From DASXKD01 sp963762735 (GTDB taxonomy: Bacteria; Actinomycetota; Actinomycetes; Streptosporangiales; Streptosporangiaceae), in the NCBI GenBank assembly GCA_963762735.1, contig CAVXMG010000014.1, positions 124,001 to 188,000 of the forward strand: a stretch of 64,000 nt of DNA, given 5' to 3'. The position numbers and the translations under genes were made by a program. The notes under the pieces are model-generated. The model made no database searches, was not told the DNA's origin, and worked only from the letters and a program-made list of their open reading frames with translations. Each line of letters opens with the position of its first letter. Position 1 is the first letter of the stretch. Shown piece after piece: positions 8,205 through 15,872 of this stretch.

Positions 8205-9739
8205 GCGCGGCCATCATGCCGGCCCGGATGCGGGCCCGCGCCGACCGGAGGGGCGGCCTTGCCGGGGGGGCACCGGCACGGCTCGCCGGCGGCGGGGCGG
8301 GACCGCGCGACGTCGAAGGACTCTGCAGGCAGTTCGCCGCCGTCTGCGAGTCCGCGGTGGATCCGCTGGAGATCTGCTGTGCGCTGGAGTTCGAGGGCTG
8401 GAGCGACAAGGCGGCCAGGGACCACTGCGGGATCCCCGACGTGTTCACGCTGGCCGAGCAGATGTACCTGCGGGTGCCGCGCCGGCCCGCCGAACCGGAC
8501 GAGCCGCCGGATCCGTGGCAGGTGGCCACGGTAAGGCCGGCCCTGCACGGGCTGCTCTACGGGCTGCCCACGGTGTGCTTCCCGGCCGCCGCCGGGCTGC
8601 TGGCCGGGCCCGGCGTGGTCGGCCTGCTGGTCGTCGTGTCGCTGGTCTCCTGGGCGATCAGCCAGTCCCTGGCCTATCTCGGCTACCTGCGGCTCGGCCA
8701 GGCCGACCCGGCCCTGGCGGCGCGGCTGCTCCGGGCCGGGCTGGGTGCCGGGCTGGCCGGGTTGCTGCTCGCCCTGGCCGTGGCCGGCCTGGTGCTGCCC
8801 GTCCGGCTCCCGGCGGTCTTGTTCGCGGCCGGGCTGGGGGCGTACATGCTGGGCGCCACCGTGCTCATCGTGCTGGGCGCGGAGCGGCTGCTGCTGGCCG
8901 CGGCGGCACCCGGCGTGCTGGGCGCCGCCGCGTTCCTGCTGCTCGGGCGGCCAGCGGAACTCACAGAGCCGGCCTGGGCGGCACTGGCGGCCACGCCGCT
9001 GCTGGCCCTGGCGCTCGCCGCGGCGCGTGCCACCCGCGCGGCCGGGGGCCGCAGCCGCGGTCACGGCAGGCATGCGGGGGCCCGGCGCAGGCCGGCCGGC
9101 CAGGCAGGAACCGGGCAGCCACGAACCGGGCGGGAGCGCGGCCGCCTGGTCGCCGGCACGGAGCTGCGCGGTGCGCTGCCGAGCGCCGGGTTCGGGCTGG
9201 TGGCAGCCGGGCTGTTCGCGTTCCCCGTGGCGGCCGGCCTGCCCGGCCATGCCAGCGCCGGCGTGCTGGTCTCGCTGCCCCTGGCGATGAGCATGGGCGC
9301 GGCCGAGTGGATCCTCATCTGGTTCCGGCGGCGCACCCAGCGGCTGCTGCGCGGCACCGGGGAACTGCGGGCGTTCGCCGCCCGGGTACGGCTGACGCTG
9401 CTCGCGGCGCTGCTGCTTTACCTGGCCGTGACCGCCGCGCTGACCGCCGTGACCGCGGCGGCGGCCACCGGGGCCCAGCTGGCCCATCCCGGCCTGGACG
9501 TGCTGCCACAGGTCACCGCCTACCTGGCTGTCGGCGGCGCCATGTTCACCGCGCTGCTGCTGCAGGCCTTCGGCAGCCGGGTGGTCCCGCTGGCCTGCTG
9601 CGCCGTGGCGCTGGCCGCCGAGGCCGTCTGCCGCAGCGGCGGCGTCACCGCCCAGTTGGTGACCTGCACCGGGCTGCTCATCGGGCTCGCCGGGTACGCG
9701 GCCCTGGTGCTGGGCAGCGCGACGCGGCATGCCTGCTAG
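8201..9739 (+). CDS. Polytopic membrane protein, PelG-like exporter candidate
   Basis: A 512-residue protein with a roughly 115-residue cytoplasmic N-terminal region (VDPLEICCALEFEGWSDKAA and a VFTLAEQMYLRVP segment). About 12 hydrophobic helices follow, split six and six by a long basic linker (about residues 285-315, rich in Arg and Gly). Twelve TMs and the seventh-to-ninth-helix region SMGAAEWILIWFRRRTQRLL suggest a MATE/PelG-like flippase that would move the glycan, or its lipid-free chain, across the membrane with the upstream GT. PelG itself lacks this N-terminal region. The ATG overlaps the GT stop. The family assignment is an inference from topology and position, not a confident match. 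Confidence 0.6.
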   Translation: MSAAIMPARMRARADRRGGLAGGAPARLAGGGAGPRDVEGLCRQFAAVCESAVDPLEICCALEFEGWSDKAARDHCGIPDVFTLAEQMYLRVPRRPAEPDEPPDPWQVATVRPALHGLLYGLPTVCFPAAAGLLAGPGVVGLLVVVSLVSWAISQSLAYLGYLRLGQADPALAARLLRAGLGAGLAGLLLALAVAGLVLPVRLPAVLFAAGLGAYMLGATVLIVLGAERLLLAAAAPGVLGAAAFLLLGRPAELTEPAWAALAATPLLALALAAARATRAAGGRSRGHGRHAGARRRPAGQAGTGQPRTGRERGRLVAGTELRGALPSAGFGLVAAGLFAFPVAAGLPGHASAGVLVSLPLAMSMGAAEWILIWFRRRTQRLLRGTGELRAFAARVRLTLLAALLLYLAVTAALTAVTAAAATGAQLAHPGLDVLPQVTAYLAVGGAMFTALLLQAFGSRVVPLACCAVALAAEAVCRSGGVTAQLVTCTGLLIGLAGYAALVLGSATRHAC

Positions 9740-9800
9740 GCCCGCCAGCGGCACCGCGGGCCGGACGTAGCTACCTGTAAAAACTGGAGGGGGGAAGCCC

Positions 9801-10797
9801 ATGAGGGACGAAGTTGCCATCACGGGGGCCGAGGGGTTCATCGGCTCCCATCTGGCAGAAATGCTGGTCCACCGCGGGTACCGGGTGCGGGCCATGGTGC
9901 TCTACAACATGCACAGCTCGCGCGGCTGGCTCGATGAGCTGCCCGCCGACGTCCTCGACCAGGTTGACGTGGTGTTCGGCGACGTGCGCGACCCAGCCTC
10001 GGTGCGCCAGGTGGTCGAGGGCGTTGCCGTCGTGTACCACCTGGCCGCGCTGGGTTCGGTGCCCTACTCCTACCGCGCGCCGCGGTCGTTCGTGGACACC
10101 AACATGATCGGCACGCTGCACGTGCTCGAGGCGGTGCGGGCCTGCGGCATCCCTCGCCTGGTGCACACCTCGACCAGCGAGACCTATGGCACCGCCCGCT
10201 CGGTCCCGATCAGCGAGGCGCACCCGCTGCAGGCGCAGTCACCGTACGCGGCCGCCAAGGTGGCCGCGGACAAGCTTGCCGAATCGTACTACCTGAGCTT
10301 CGGCACGCCCGTGGTGACGCTGCGCCCGTTCAACACCTTCGGCCCGCGCCAGTCGGCCCGTGCCGTCATCCCGGCCGTCATCATCCAGCTCGCGGCCGGT
10401 TCACGGGAACTGCGGCTCGGCGCACTGGATCCGACCCGCGACTTCACCTACGTCAGCGACACCGCCCAGGCGTTCATCGACCTCGGTGAGGCGCCAGCGT
10501 CGGCCGTCGTCGGGGAATTGTTCAACGCCGGCACCGGCACAGACGTATCGATTGGGCAGCTCGCGGCCGACATCGCCCGGCTGATGGGCGTGGACGCCGA
10601 GATCAGCGAGGACCCCCGCAGGCTGCGCCCGAAGGACTCCGAGGTGCTGCGGCTGTGCTGCGACGCCACCAGGCTGCGCGAGCGCACCGGGTGGCAGCCG
10701 CTGCTTCACCCGTGAGCAGGGACTCCAGCAGACCATCGAATGGTTCCAGCGGCCGGGCAACCTGGCCCGCTACAACCCCGACGAGTACAACCAGTGA
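9801..10797 (+). CDS. LegB-type NAD-dependent sugar-nucleotide 4,6-dehydratase/epimerase (frameshifted near C-terminus)
   Basis: An extended SDR acting on a nucleotide sugar. The NAD-binding motif is ITGAEGFIGSHLAE, the catalytic Ser/Thr lies in STSETYGTA and the YxxxK motif is in SPYAAAKVAADKL. The segments RPFNTFGPRQSARAVIPAVI and LGALDPTRDFTYV are typical of LegB-like UDP/GDP-GlcNAc dehydratases. The first frame stops at 10715, but the next frame continues with FTREQGLQQTIEWFQRPG to a stop at 10795-10797, the conserved family tail, so about one extra base near 10695-10705 explains the break. GGAGGGGGG precedes the ATG. It probably supplies the modified or epimerised hexosamine precursor; dehydratase versus 4-epimerase activity is unresolved. 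Confidence 0.8.
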
Positions 10798-10811
10798 ACA
10801 ACGGAGGCAGC

Positions 10812-11528
10812 ATGCACGCGGTCATTCTCGCCGGAGGCAAGGGCATCAGGCTGCGGCCCTACACGACGAGACTCCCCAAGCCCCTCGTCCCGATCGGCGA
10901 GGAGCACTCGATCATGGAAATCCTGCTGAGCCAGCTCGCCTGGTCCGGCTTCAGCCGGGTCACCCTGGCCATCGGCCATCTGGGCGAGCTGATCCGGTCC
11001 TACGCCGGTGACGGCAGCCGGTGGGGCGTGCAGATCGACTACGGAATGCCGGAGGAGATGCCGCTGGGGACCATGGGCCCGGTGCTGCGGCTGCTCGACC
11101 GGCTGCCGGAGGACTTCCTCATCATGAACGGCGACGTGCTCACCGATCTCGACTACGCCGACCTGATGCGGCGGCACACCGAGGCCGGCTCCGCGCTCAC
11201 CGTGGCCACCTCCCAGCGCCAGGAGCGGATCGACTACGGGGTGCTGACCACGCGGGAGGGCCGCGTGGTGGAGTTCGCGGAGAAGCCCACGATCGACTAC
11301 CGGGTCAGCATGGGCATCTACGCCTGCAACAAGCGGACGCTCGCCGGCTACACCCCGGGCCTGCCCATCGGCTTCGACGAACTGCTCCTCGACATGCTCT
11401 CGCAGGGCACGTACCCGCTGGAGTACGCGTTCGACGGCTACTGGTTCGACATCGGGCGGCCGGACGACTACGACCGCGTCAATGCCGAGTTCGGCCTGAT
11501 CAAGGGAAGCCTCCTCAAGGAGGCCTGA
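10812..11528 (+). CDS. Sugar-1-phosphate nucleotidyltransferase
   Basis: A 238-residue NTP transferase that would activate a sugar-1-phosphate to an NDP-sugar. The signature LAGGKGIRLRPYTTRLPKPL binds NTP and pyrophosphate. DFLIMNGDVLTDLDY holds the metal-binding Asp, and VEFAEKPTIDYRVSMGIY is the usual sugar-site strand. The size and the missing C-terminal beta-helix match HddC/WcbM-type short enzymes rather than GlmU. GGAGG lies five bases before the ATG. It sits 14 bp after the SDR and 3 bp before the next one in a tight plus-strand operon for precursor supply. Confidence 0.85.
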   Translation: MHAVILAGGKGIRLRPYTTRLPKPLVPIGEEHSIMEILLSQLAWSGFSRVTLAIGHLGELIRSYAGDGSRWGVQIDYGMPEEMPLGTMGPVLRLLDRLPEDFLIMNGDVLTDLDYADLMRRHTEAGSALTVATSQRQERIDYGVLTTREGRVVEFAEKPTIDYRVSMGIYACNKRTLAGYTPGLPIGFDELLLDMLSQGTYPLEYAFDGYWFDIGRPDDYDRVNAEFGLIKGSLLKEA

Positions 11529-11531
11529 CGC

Positions 11532-12431
11532 ATGCGCCTGTTGATCATCGGCGCGGGCGGTTTTCTCGGCGCGCACGTCCGCCGGCTTGCCCGGGCGGCC
11601 GGCCTGGACGTGGTCACCGCTGGCCGCTCCCCGCTGCCTGACTCGCCCCGGCACCGGCTGGCGGACCTGGCCGCCGACGGTCCCGCCGCGATCGCCGCGA
11701 TGCTCGCCGACGTGGCTCCCGATGCCGTGGTGAACTGCGCGGGAGCCATCTCCGGCCCGCCAGGCGCGCTGGTCGCTGCCAACATCGATGGCACGTACGC
11801 GCTGGTGACGGCGATGCTGCGGGCCGCGCCAGCCAGGCTCGTGCACCTCGGTTCCGCGGCCGAATACGGCGCCGCCGAGCCCGGCGTCCCGGTCACCGAG
11901 CAGGCCGCGGCCAGGCCCGCCGGGATGTACGGGGTGACCAAGCTGGCCGGCACCCGGCTCGTCGGCACCGCCGCGGCGGCCGGGCTCGACGCCGTGGTAC
12001 TGCGGGTGTTCAACCCGGTCGGTCCCGGCGCCCCAGCCGCCAGCCTGCCGGGCCGCCTGGCGGCGGAACTGCGCAGGGCGCTCGCGCACGGCACCGACGT
12101 GCGGCTCGGGCCGCTGGACGCCGTCCGGGATTTCGTCGACGCGCGTGACGTCGCCGACGCCGTGCTCGCAGCGGTGACCGCCGGATCGCTGCCGCACCCG
12201 GTGCTCAACGTGGGCAGCGGCCGCGGCGTGCCGGTGCGGGCCATGGTCTCCGAACTGGTCGCCGCCAGCGGCTGCCCGGCGGCCGTGCACGAGGACGCGC
12301 CTGGCCAGCCGAGATCGCCGGACATTCCCTGGCAGCAGGCCGACATCAGCCGCGCCAGCGGCGACCTGGGCTGGCGGCCACGCCGCGATCTCGCCACCTC
12401 GCTGGCCGACCTGTGGGCGGCGACCGGGTGA
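11532..12431 (+). CDS. NAD-dependent epimerase/dehydratase (extended SDR)
   Basis: A second SDR of 299 residues with LLIIGAGGFLGAHVRRLARA at the N-terminus, NCAGA at strand four, a YGVTK (YxxxK) active site near residue 137 and RVFNPVGPGAP in the substrate domain. It lacks the long LegB-type insertions of the upstream SDR and is closer to RmlD/GalE-like reductases or epimerases. It starts 3 bp after the nucleotidyltransferase and its stop overlaps the next GTG, so it is translationally coupled. It likely completes the nucleotide-sugar made by the two preceding enzymes; the exact reaction is not deducible. Confidence 0.8.
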   Translation: MRLLIIGAGGFLGAHVRRLARAAGLDVVTAGRSPLPDSPRHRLADLAADGPAAIAAMLADVAPDAVVNCAGAISGPPGALVAANIDGTYALVTAMLRAAPARLVHLGSAAEYGAAEPGVPVTEQAAARPAGMYGVTKLAGTRLVGTAAAAGLDAVVLRVFNPVGPGAPAASLPGRLAAELRRALAHGTDVRLGPLDAVRDFVDARDVADAVLAAVTAGSLPHPVLNVGSGRGVPVRAMVSELVAASGCPAAVHEDAPGQPRSPDIPWQQADISRASGDLGWRPRRDLATSLADLWAATG

Positions 12432-13129
12432 GCACCCACGCGATGGACGGCTCGGACCTGGTCATGCCGCGGCTGATCGTGCCCGCCTACTTCCACCCGG
12501 CCAGCCACCCCGCCGAGTGGGCCTGGCTGGCCGGCCAGGCGGAGCAGGTCCGGCTCGTCGTGCTCAACCTGGCCGACGGGCCGGGCAGCGCGCCCGACGC
12601 CGCCGTCCGGCCGGCGGTGGGCCGGCTCCACGCGGCCGGCGTTCCCGTGGCCGGGTACGTGGACACCAACTACGGCCTGCGGCCGCCCCGCGAAGCCCTG
12701 GCCGACCTCGGCCGGTACCTGGACTGGTACCAGGTCACCGGCGTGTTCTTCGACCGCGCGCCGATCGGTGCCGAGCACCTGGGCCACTACGCGGACCTGG
12801 CGGAGGGCGCGCGGCGGCTCGGGGCGCGGGAGGTGGCGCTGAATCACGGCGCGCACCCGGTAGAGGCCTACGCGCAGCACGCCGACCTGCTCGGCACGTT
12901 CGAAGGTCCCTGGCCCGCCTATCTTGACCTGGCCATACCGCGCTGGGCACGATCTCGCCCGGCCGCGCAGTTCTACCATCTCCCGCACTCGGTGCCGACC
13001 GGGTCTTTCCGCGACGCACGCTGGCTCGCGGCCAGGCGCAACGCGGGCTGCGTGTACATCACCGACCGGGGCGGGCCCAACCCATGGGACCGGCTTCCGG
13101 CGGGCCAGCTCGGCCAGCGGGCGACGTGA
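12428..13129 (+). CDS. Spherulin-4/GH135-family protein 1 (no signal peptide)
   Basis: A 233-residue TIM-barrel-like protein of the spherulation-specific family 4 (GH135). Aspergillus Sph3 of this family cleaves galactosaminogalactan. Visible family blocks are IVPAYFHPASHP, VVLNLADGPGSAPD, GVPVAGYVDTNYG, GVFFDRAPIG, ALNHGAHP, LLGTFEGPWPAY and CVYITDRGGPNPWD. At the FxDE position expected to hold two acids, this copy has DR, so one candidate catalytic Glu is replaced by Arg; the later Glu in TFEG is kept. There is no signal peptide or TM, unlike its neighbour. The GTG start overlaps the upstream stop. It could be an active, altered or binding-only paralogue. Confidence 0.75.
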   Translation: MSTHAMDGSDLVMPRLIVPAYFHPASHPAEWAWLAGQAEQVRLVVLNLADGPGSAPDAAVRPAVGRLHAAGVPVAGYVDTNYGLRPPREALADLGRYLDWYQVTGVFFDRAPIGAEHLGHYADLAEGARRLGAREVALNHGAHPVEAYAQHADLLGTFEGPWPAYLDLAIPRWARSRPAAQFYHLPHSVPTGSFRDARWLAARRNAGCVYITDRGGPNPWDRLPAGQLGQRAT

Positions 13130-13993
13130 TCGGGCCAGCAGGCGGCCGGGTGCCGCGCCGCGCCGCCCGCTGGGGCCGGCCGCGGCTGCTGCTCGCGCTG
13201 GCGGCCCTGCTTCCCGTGGCGGCCGGGCTGCTGGTGCTATGGCTGCGGCCCGGGTCCGCCGCACGCTGCGAGGAGATCAGCGTGCCCGCCTACTTCTACC
13301 CGGGCGCCGCCTGGACCAGGGCGATCGACAGCCATCCGGCCCCCGCCATGATGATCCTGGACATCACGAGTTCCGGCGCTGGCAGCGCGCCGGATCGCGC
13401 CTACGCGGCGGCCGTCGCGCGGGCGCAGGCCGCCGGGATCAAGGTCCTGGGCTATGCCAGCACCGGCTACGCGCGGCGCCCGGCCGCCGCGGTGGCAGGC
13501 GGATGTCCGGCACTACCGGGCCTGGTACCACGTCAACGGCATCTTCCTCGACGAGGCAGCGACCGGCGCCGGCGAGTTCTCCTACTACCAGAAGCTGACC
13601 GGCTACATCAGGCACACCGACCCGGGCGCCGTTGTGATGCTGAACCCCGGCATCTACCCGAGCAGGCGGTACATGGCCCTCGGCGACGTGGTGCTGGCCT
13701 ACGAGGGAAGCTATGCCCGCTACACCAGCCTCCGGGTGCCAGCCTGGGTGGACAGGTATCCGGCCGCCCGGTTCTCCCACGTGGTGTATGCCACCCCTGG
13801 CTCGCGCCTGGCCGAGGCGCTCCGGCTGGCCCTGCGACGGCACGCTGGCTACGTCTACGTGACCGACATGGCCGGGCCGAACCCCTATCGTGCGCTGCCC
13901 CGCTACTGGGCGGCCGAGAACGCGTATGCCCCGGACATGTGCCAAGGCCAGCGCCCTGACGCGGGCACTGGCCTGGATCGTGCTGGACGGTGA
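13126..13993 (+). CDS. Membrane-anchored spherulin-4/GH135 protein 2 (frameshifted)
   Basis: This paralogue carries an N-terminal anchor (LLLALAALLPVAAGLLVLW, about residues 22-40), then the GH135 domain facing outward. Blocks are SVPAYFYPGAAW, MMILDITSSGAGSAPD, KVLGYASTGYARRP, NGIFLDEAATG with both acids of the DE pair, VMLNPGIYPSRRY, VLAYEGSYARY and YVYVTDMAGPNPY. The frame changes at about 13492-13494; removing one G from GTGGCAGG restores AVQADVRHYRAWYHVNGIF without a gap. The GTG start overlaps the previous stop (GTGA). It should trim or release a galactosamine-containing polymer at the cell surface, as Sph3/PelA-type hydrolases do. The gene ends inside a perfect hairpin. Confidence 0.75.
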
Positions 13994-14032
13994 CCTGGTT
14001 CCCCGAAGGGGTAGGACGGGGAACCAGGTCAC
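13990..14032. terminator. Perfect 16-bp hairpin between convergent GH135 and GH114 genes
   Basis: GTGACCTGGTTCCCCG (13990-14005) is exactly complementary to CGGGGAACCAGGTCAC (14017-14032) with an 11-nt loop. It begins within the stop region of the plus-strand gene and ends just before the stop of the minus-strand gene, so it should terminate both operons. Confidence 0.8.
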
Positions 14033-14036
14033 ACGC

Positions 14037-15008
14037 TTACTGGCAGGGGTGACGCTGACCGGACAGGGCCGAGGTGAACAGCACCCCGTCGATCCCACCT
14101 GAGATGTCGGCTGAGCAGAACTTGTGCAGGTCCTGCACCCTGCTGCTGCCCCAGTCGTCGGTGTACTCGGCGTTCAGCACCAGCTTGTGCGCGGCCACAT
14201 AGGGAGCCGTCACCGTCGCGCAGGTGTGGTAGTAGTTGCACTCCTCGGTGAGCAGGAAGTCCGCGACCGGCTCCTGCATCTTGGCGAAGGACGGGTCCTG
14301 GTCGCCGTTCTTCTGCCCCCAGGCCAGCCCGAGGCTGTGCGCGTAGGTGCCGAGCGTGTTGTCGTAGGCCGCGTTCTGCGCTTCGGTGGTGCCGAAGCCG
14401 TTGTTGTCGGTGTAGGAGTCGCCGATGTCCGGCTCGACCGCGTCGAAGCCCTTGGCGGCGCACTGCTGGCGGATCATCGACTCGACGATCGAGACCGTGG
14501 ACGAGGAGTTGACGTTGAGGTAGTACTCCGGGTACCCGGCCATCTTGGCGCCCAGGTCACCGGCCGCCTTGAGCTGCGCGTAGTAGGTGACGGGGATGCC
14601 CTCGTCGGCGGCAGAGTAGTAGTTGCCTGCCGAGCCGATCTCGACGTAACAGATGGCCTTGTCGCCCAGGTTGTGCAGGGCGGTGACGGTCGAAGCGGGG
14701 TTCTCGATGCCGTCGATGTCGAAGACGGTCGGGTTGGCAGCCACCGCACCGGCGGCGTTCGTCGCCCCGGCGCCCATGTCCGCCGCGTTGCCGACGCGCA
14801 GCGGGTGGTCAAGTTCCCACTGCCACTCCGGGCCGTTGTTCGGGCCCGAGTTGGCCGGTTGCCACCAGGTGGCCGCGGCGGCGGGGGATGCGTGGGTGGC
14901 CGGTGGGCGGTCTGCTGCCATGGCAGGGCCGGCGGCTGTAGGTGGCACGGCGAGCAGGCCGAGCCCGCTCAGGCCGATGGCTGCCATTTTTATGGCTCTG
15001 CTTTTCAT
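14037..15008 (-). CDS. Secreted GH114 endo-alpha-1,4-polygalactosaminidase
   Basis: A 323-residue secreted hydrolase with a Sec signal (KMAAIGLSGLGLLAVPPTAAG, cleavage near AMA-AD). After a short Ala/Thr linker come WWQPANS, EWQWELDHPL, FDIDGIENP, AICYVEIGSAGNYY, FDAVEPDIGDSY, GLAWGQKNG, LLTEECNYYHTC and a final GVLFTSALS segment. These are characteristic of family 114 (Ega3-type). Family members hydrolyse alpha-1,4-linked galactosamine polymers, and PelA contains such a domain. The acids in YVEIG and VEPDIGD are likely catalytic. GAGGCAGAGCC precedes the ATG. It is the last gene of the minus operon and faces the GH135 genes. Confidence 0.82.
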   Translation of the reverse strand: MKSRAIKMAAIGLSGLGLLAVPPTAAGPAMAADRPPATHASPAAAATWWQPANSGPNNGPEWQWELDHPLRVGNAADMGAGATNAAGAVAANPTVFDIDGIENPASTVTALHNLGDKAICYVEIGSAGNYYSAADEGIPVTYYAQLKAAGDLGAKMAGYPEYYLNVNSSSTVSIVESMIRQQCAAKGFDAVEPDIGDSYTDNNGFGTTEAQNAAYDNTLGTYAHSLGLAWGQKNGDQDPSFAKMQEPVADFLLTEECNYYHTCATVTAPYVAAHKLVLNAEYTDDWGSSRVQDLHKFCSADISGGIDGVLFTSALSGQRHPCQ

Positions 15009-15183
15009 GGCTCTGCCTCACTTGTCTGTTATTCCGAGTTTGGCAATCACCATCCTGTGTTTTTTGGGAATGGATTCTCAGAGGCAAAGCGCCCGACCTG
15101 CGGGGGCAGGATCCCCTGGGCCGAAGGGCCCCTGGGGGACCACGGCATCGAGGAATAAGACCCGGGCCGAACGGCCCGGAAGG
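15009..15183. promoter_or_regulatory. Leader of the GH114 gene and end of the upstream gene
   Basis: This gap lies between the small membrane gene and GH114. Bases 15010-15080 are AT-richer than the surroundings and may hold a promoter reading leftward into GH114, so GH114 may be transcribed independently of the upstream genes. No hexamers stand out clearly. Confidence 0.35.
15162..15179 (-). terminator. Hairpin after the small membrane gene
   Basis: CCGGGCCG and CGGCCCGG form an 8-bp stem around AA, just downstream (leftward) of the stop of the gene ending at 15184. The tight loop means the top pair probably opens. Confidence 0.4.
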
Positions 15184-15868
15184 CTATCGCCCGGCGGACT
15201 CGGGCAGCGGGCCGCCGGGAGCGCCCGCCCGGGCCGGAGAGTTGACGACCGCGGTCACCTTCGTGATCGCGCTCTCCCCCGCCCGCAGGCTGGCCTCCGC
15301 GGCCCGCGTCCGGCCGCTCGCCGCGCTGCGGCCCGCCCGGTCAAGCTCGGTGAGCGCGGACAGGTACAGCCCCTCGGCCAGCGGGGGCGGCGGGCCGAGC
15401 AGGGCCGCCCGCGCATCCGCGGACAGCCGCAGGGCCGCCCGCCTGGCAGGGCCCGGGCCCGCGGCCCGCTCGGCCACGGTGAGCCCGGCCGAGGTCGGCG
15501 CTCACCGTGCCGAGCAGCTTGCCGGCCGGGCCGGCCAGCCACCGTGCCGCCCGCGTCCCCGAGCCCGGCACCGTGGCGGTCCCGGGCGCCGCGGCGCGCG
15601 CAGGCCGGCTGGCGCCGCCGAGGACGCCAGCGGCCCCGAGGATGGCCGCGGCGCCCAAGAGCACGACGACGGCAAGCCCGGCCAGCACCGCGATCCGGGC
15701 CCTGGGCCCGCGTCCCCGCCACACCAGCTCGGTCACTGCCGGTGTCCCCGATGCTCGCCGCACCAGCTCGGCCAGGGCTCGGGCCCGCGTCCTGGCTGCC
15801 GGCCTGGCCCCGTTCCGCATCCCGTGCGCCCGCCTGGCCTCGGCCTGCGCCCCGGGTGCCCGCCTCAT
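15184..15868 (-). CDS. Single-pass membrane protein of the polysaccharide locus (frameshifted)
   Basis: I do not recognise the family. The N-terminal ~55 residues are basic and Ala/Arg-rich (cytoplasmic). A TM follows (AVLAGLAVVVLLGAAAILGA), then an outward Ala/Gly-rich region, and helices in the second part (LYLSALTELDRAGRSAA and ASLRAGESAITKVTAVV). The frame breaks at about 15494-15500: the first frame reads GKLLGTVSADLG and the second resumes at LTVAERAAGPG. The ATG lies five bases beyond the stop of the giant Ig-repeat gene, so the two are co-translated. It could anchor or escort the secreted deacetylase-like protein, but this is only context. Confidence 0.55.
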
Positions 15869-15872
15869 CGGC

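Noticed and set aside
10770..12290. A 506-codon minus-strand frame opposite the nucleotidyltransferase and SDR genes
   Set aside because: The plus-strand proteins are clear family members; the antisense product is low-complexity and has no RBS.
13485..13500. Programmed frameshift in the second GH135 gene
   Set aside because: No slippery heptamer or pseudoknot signal, and similar single-base breaks occur in a dozen unrelated genes here.
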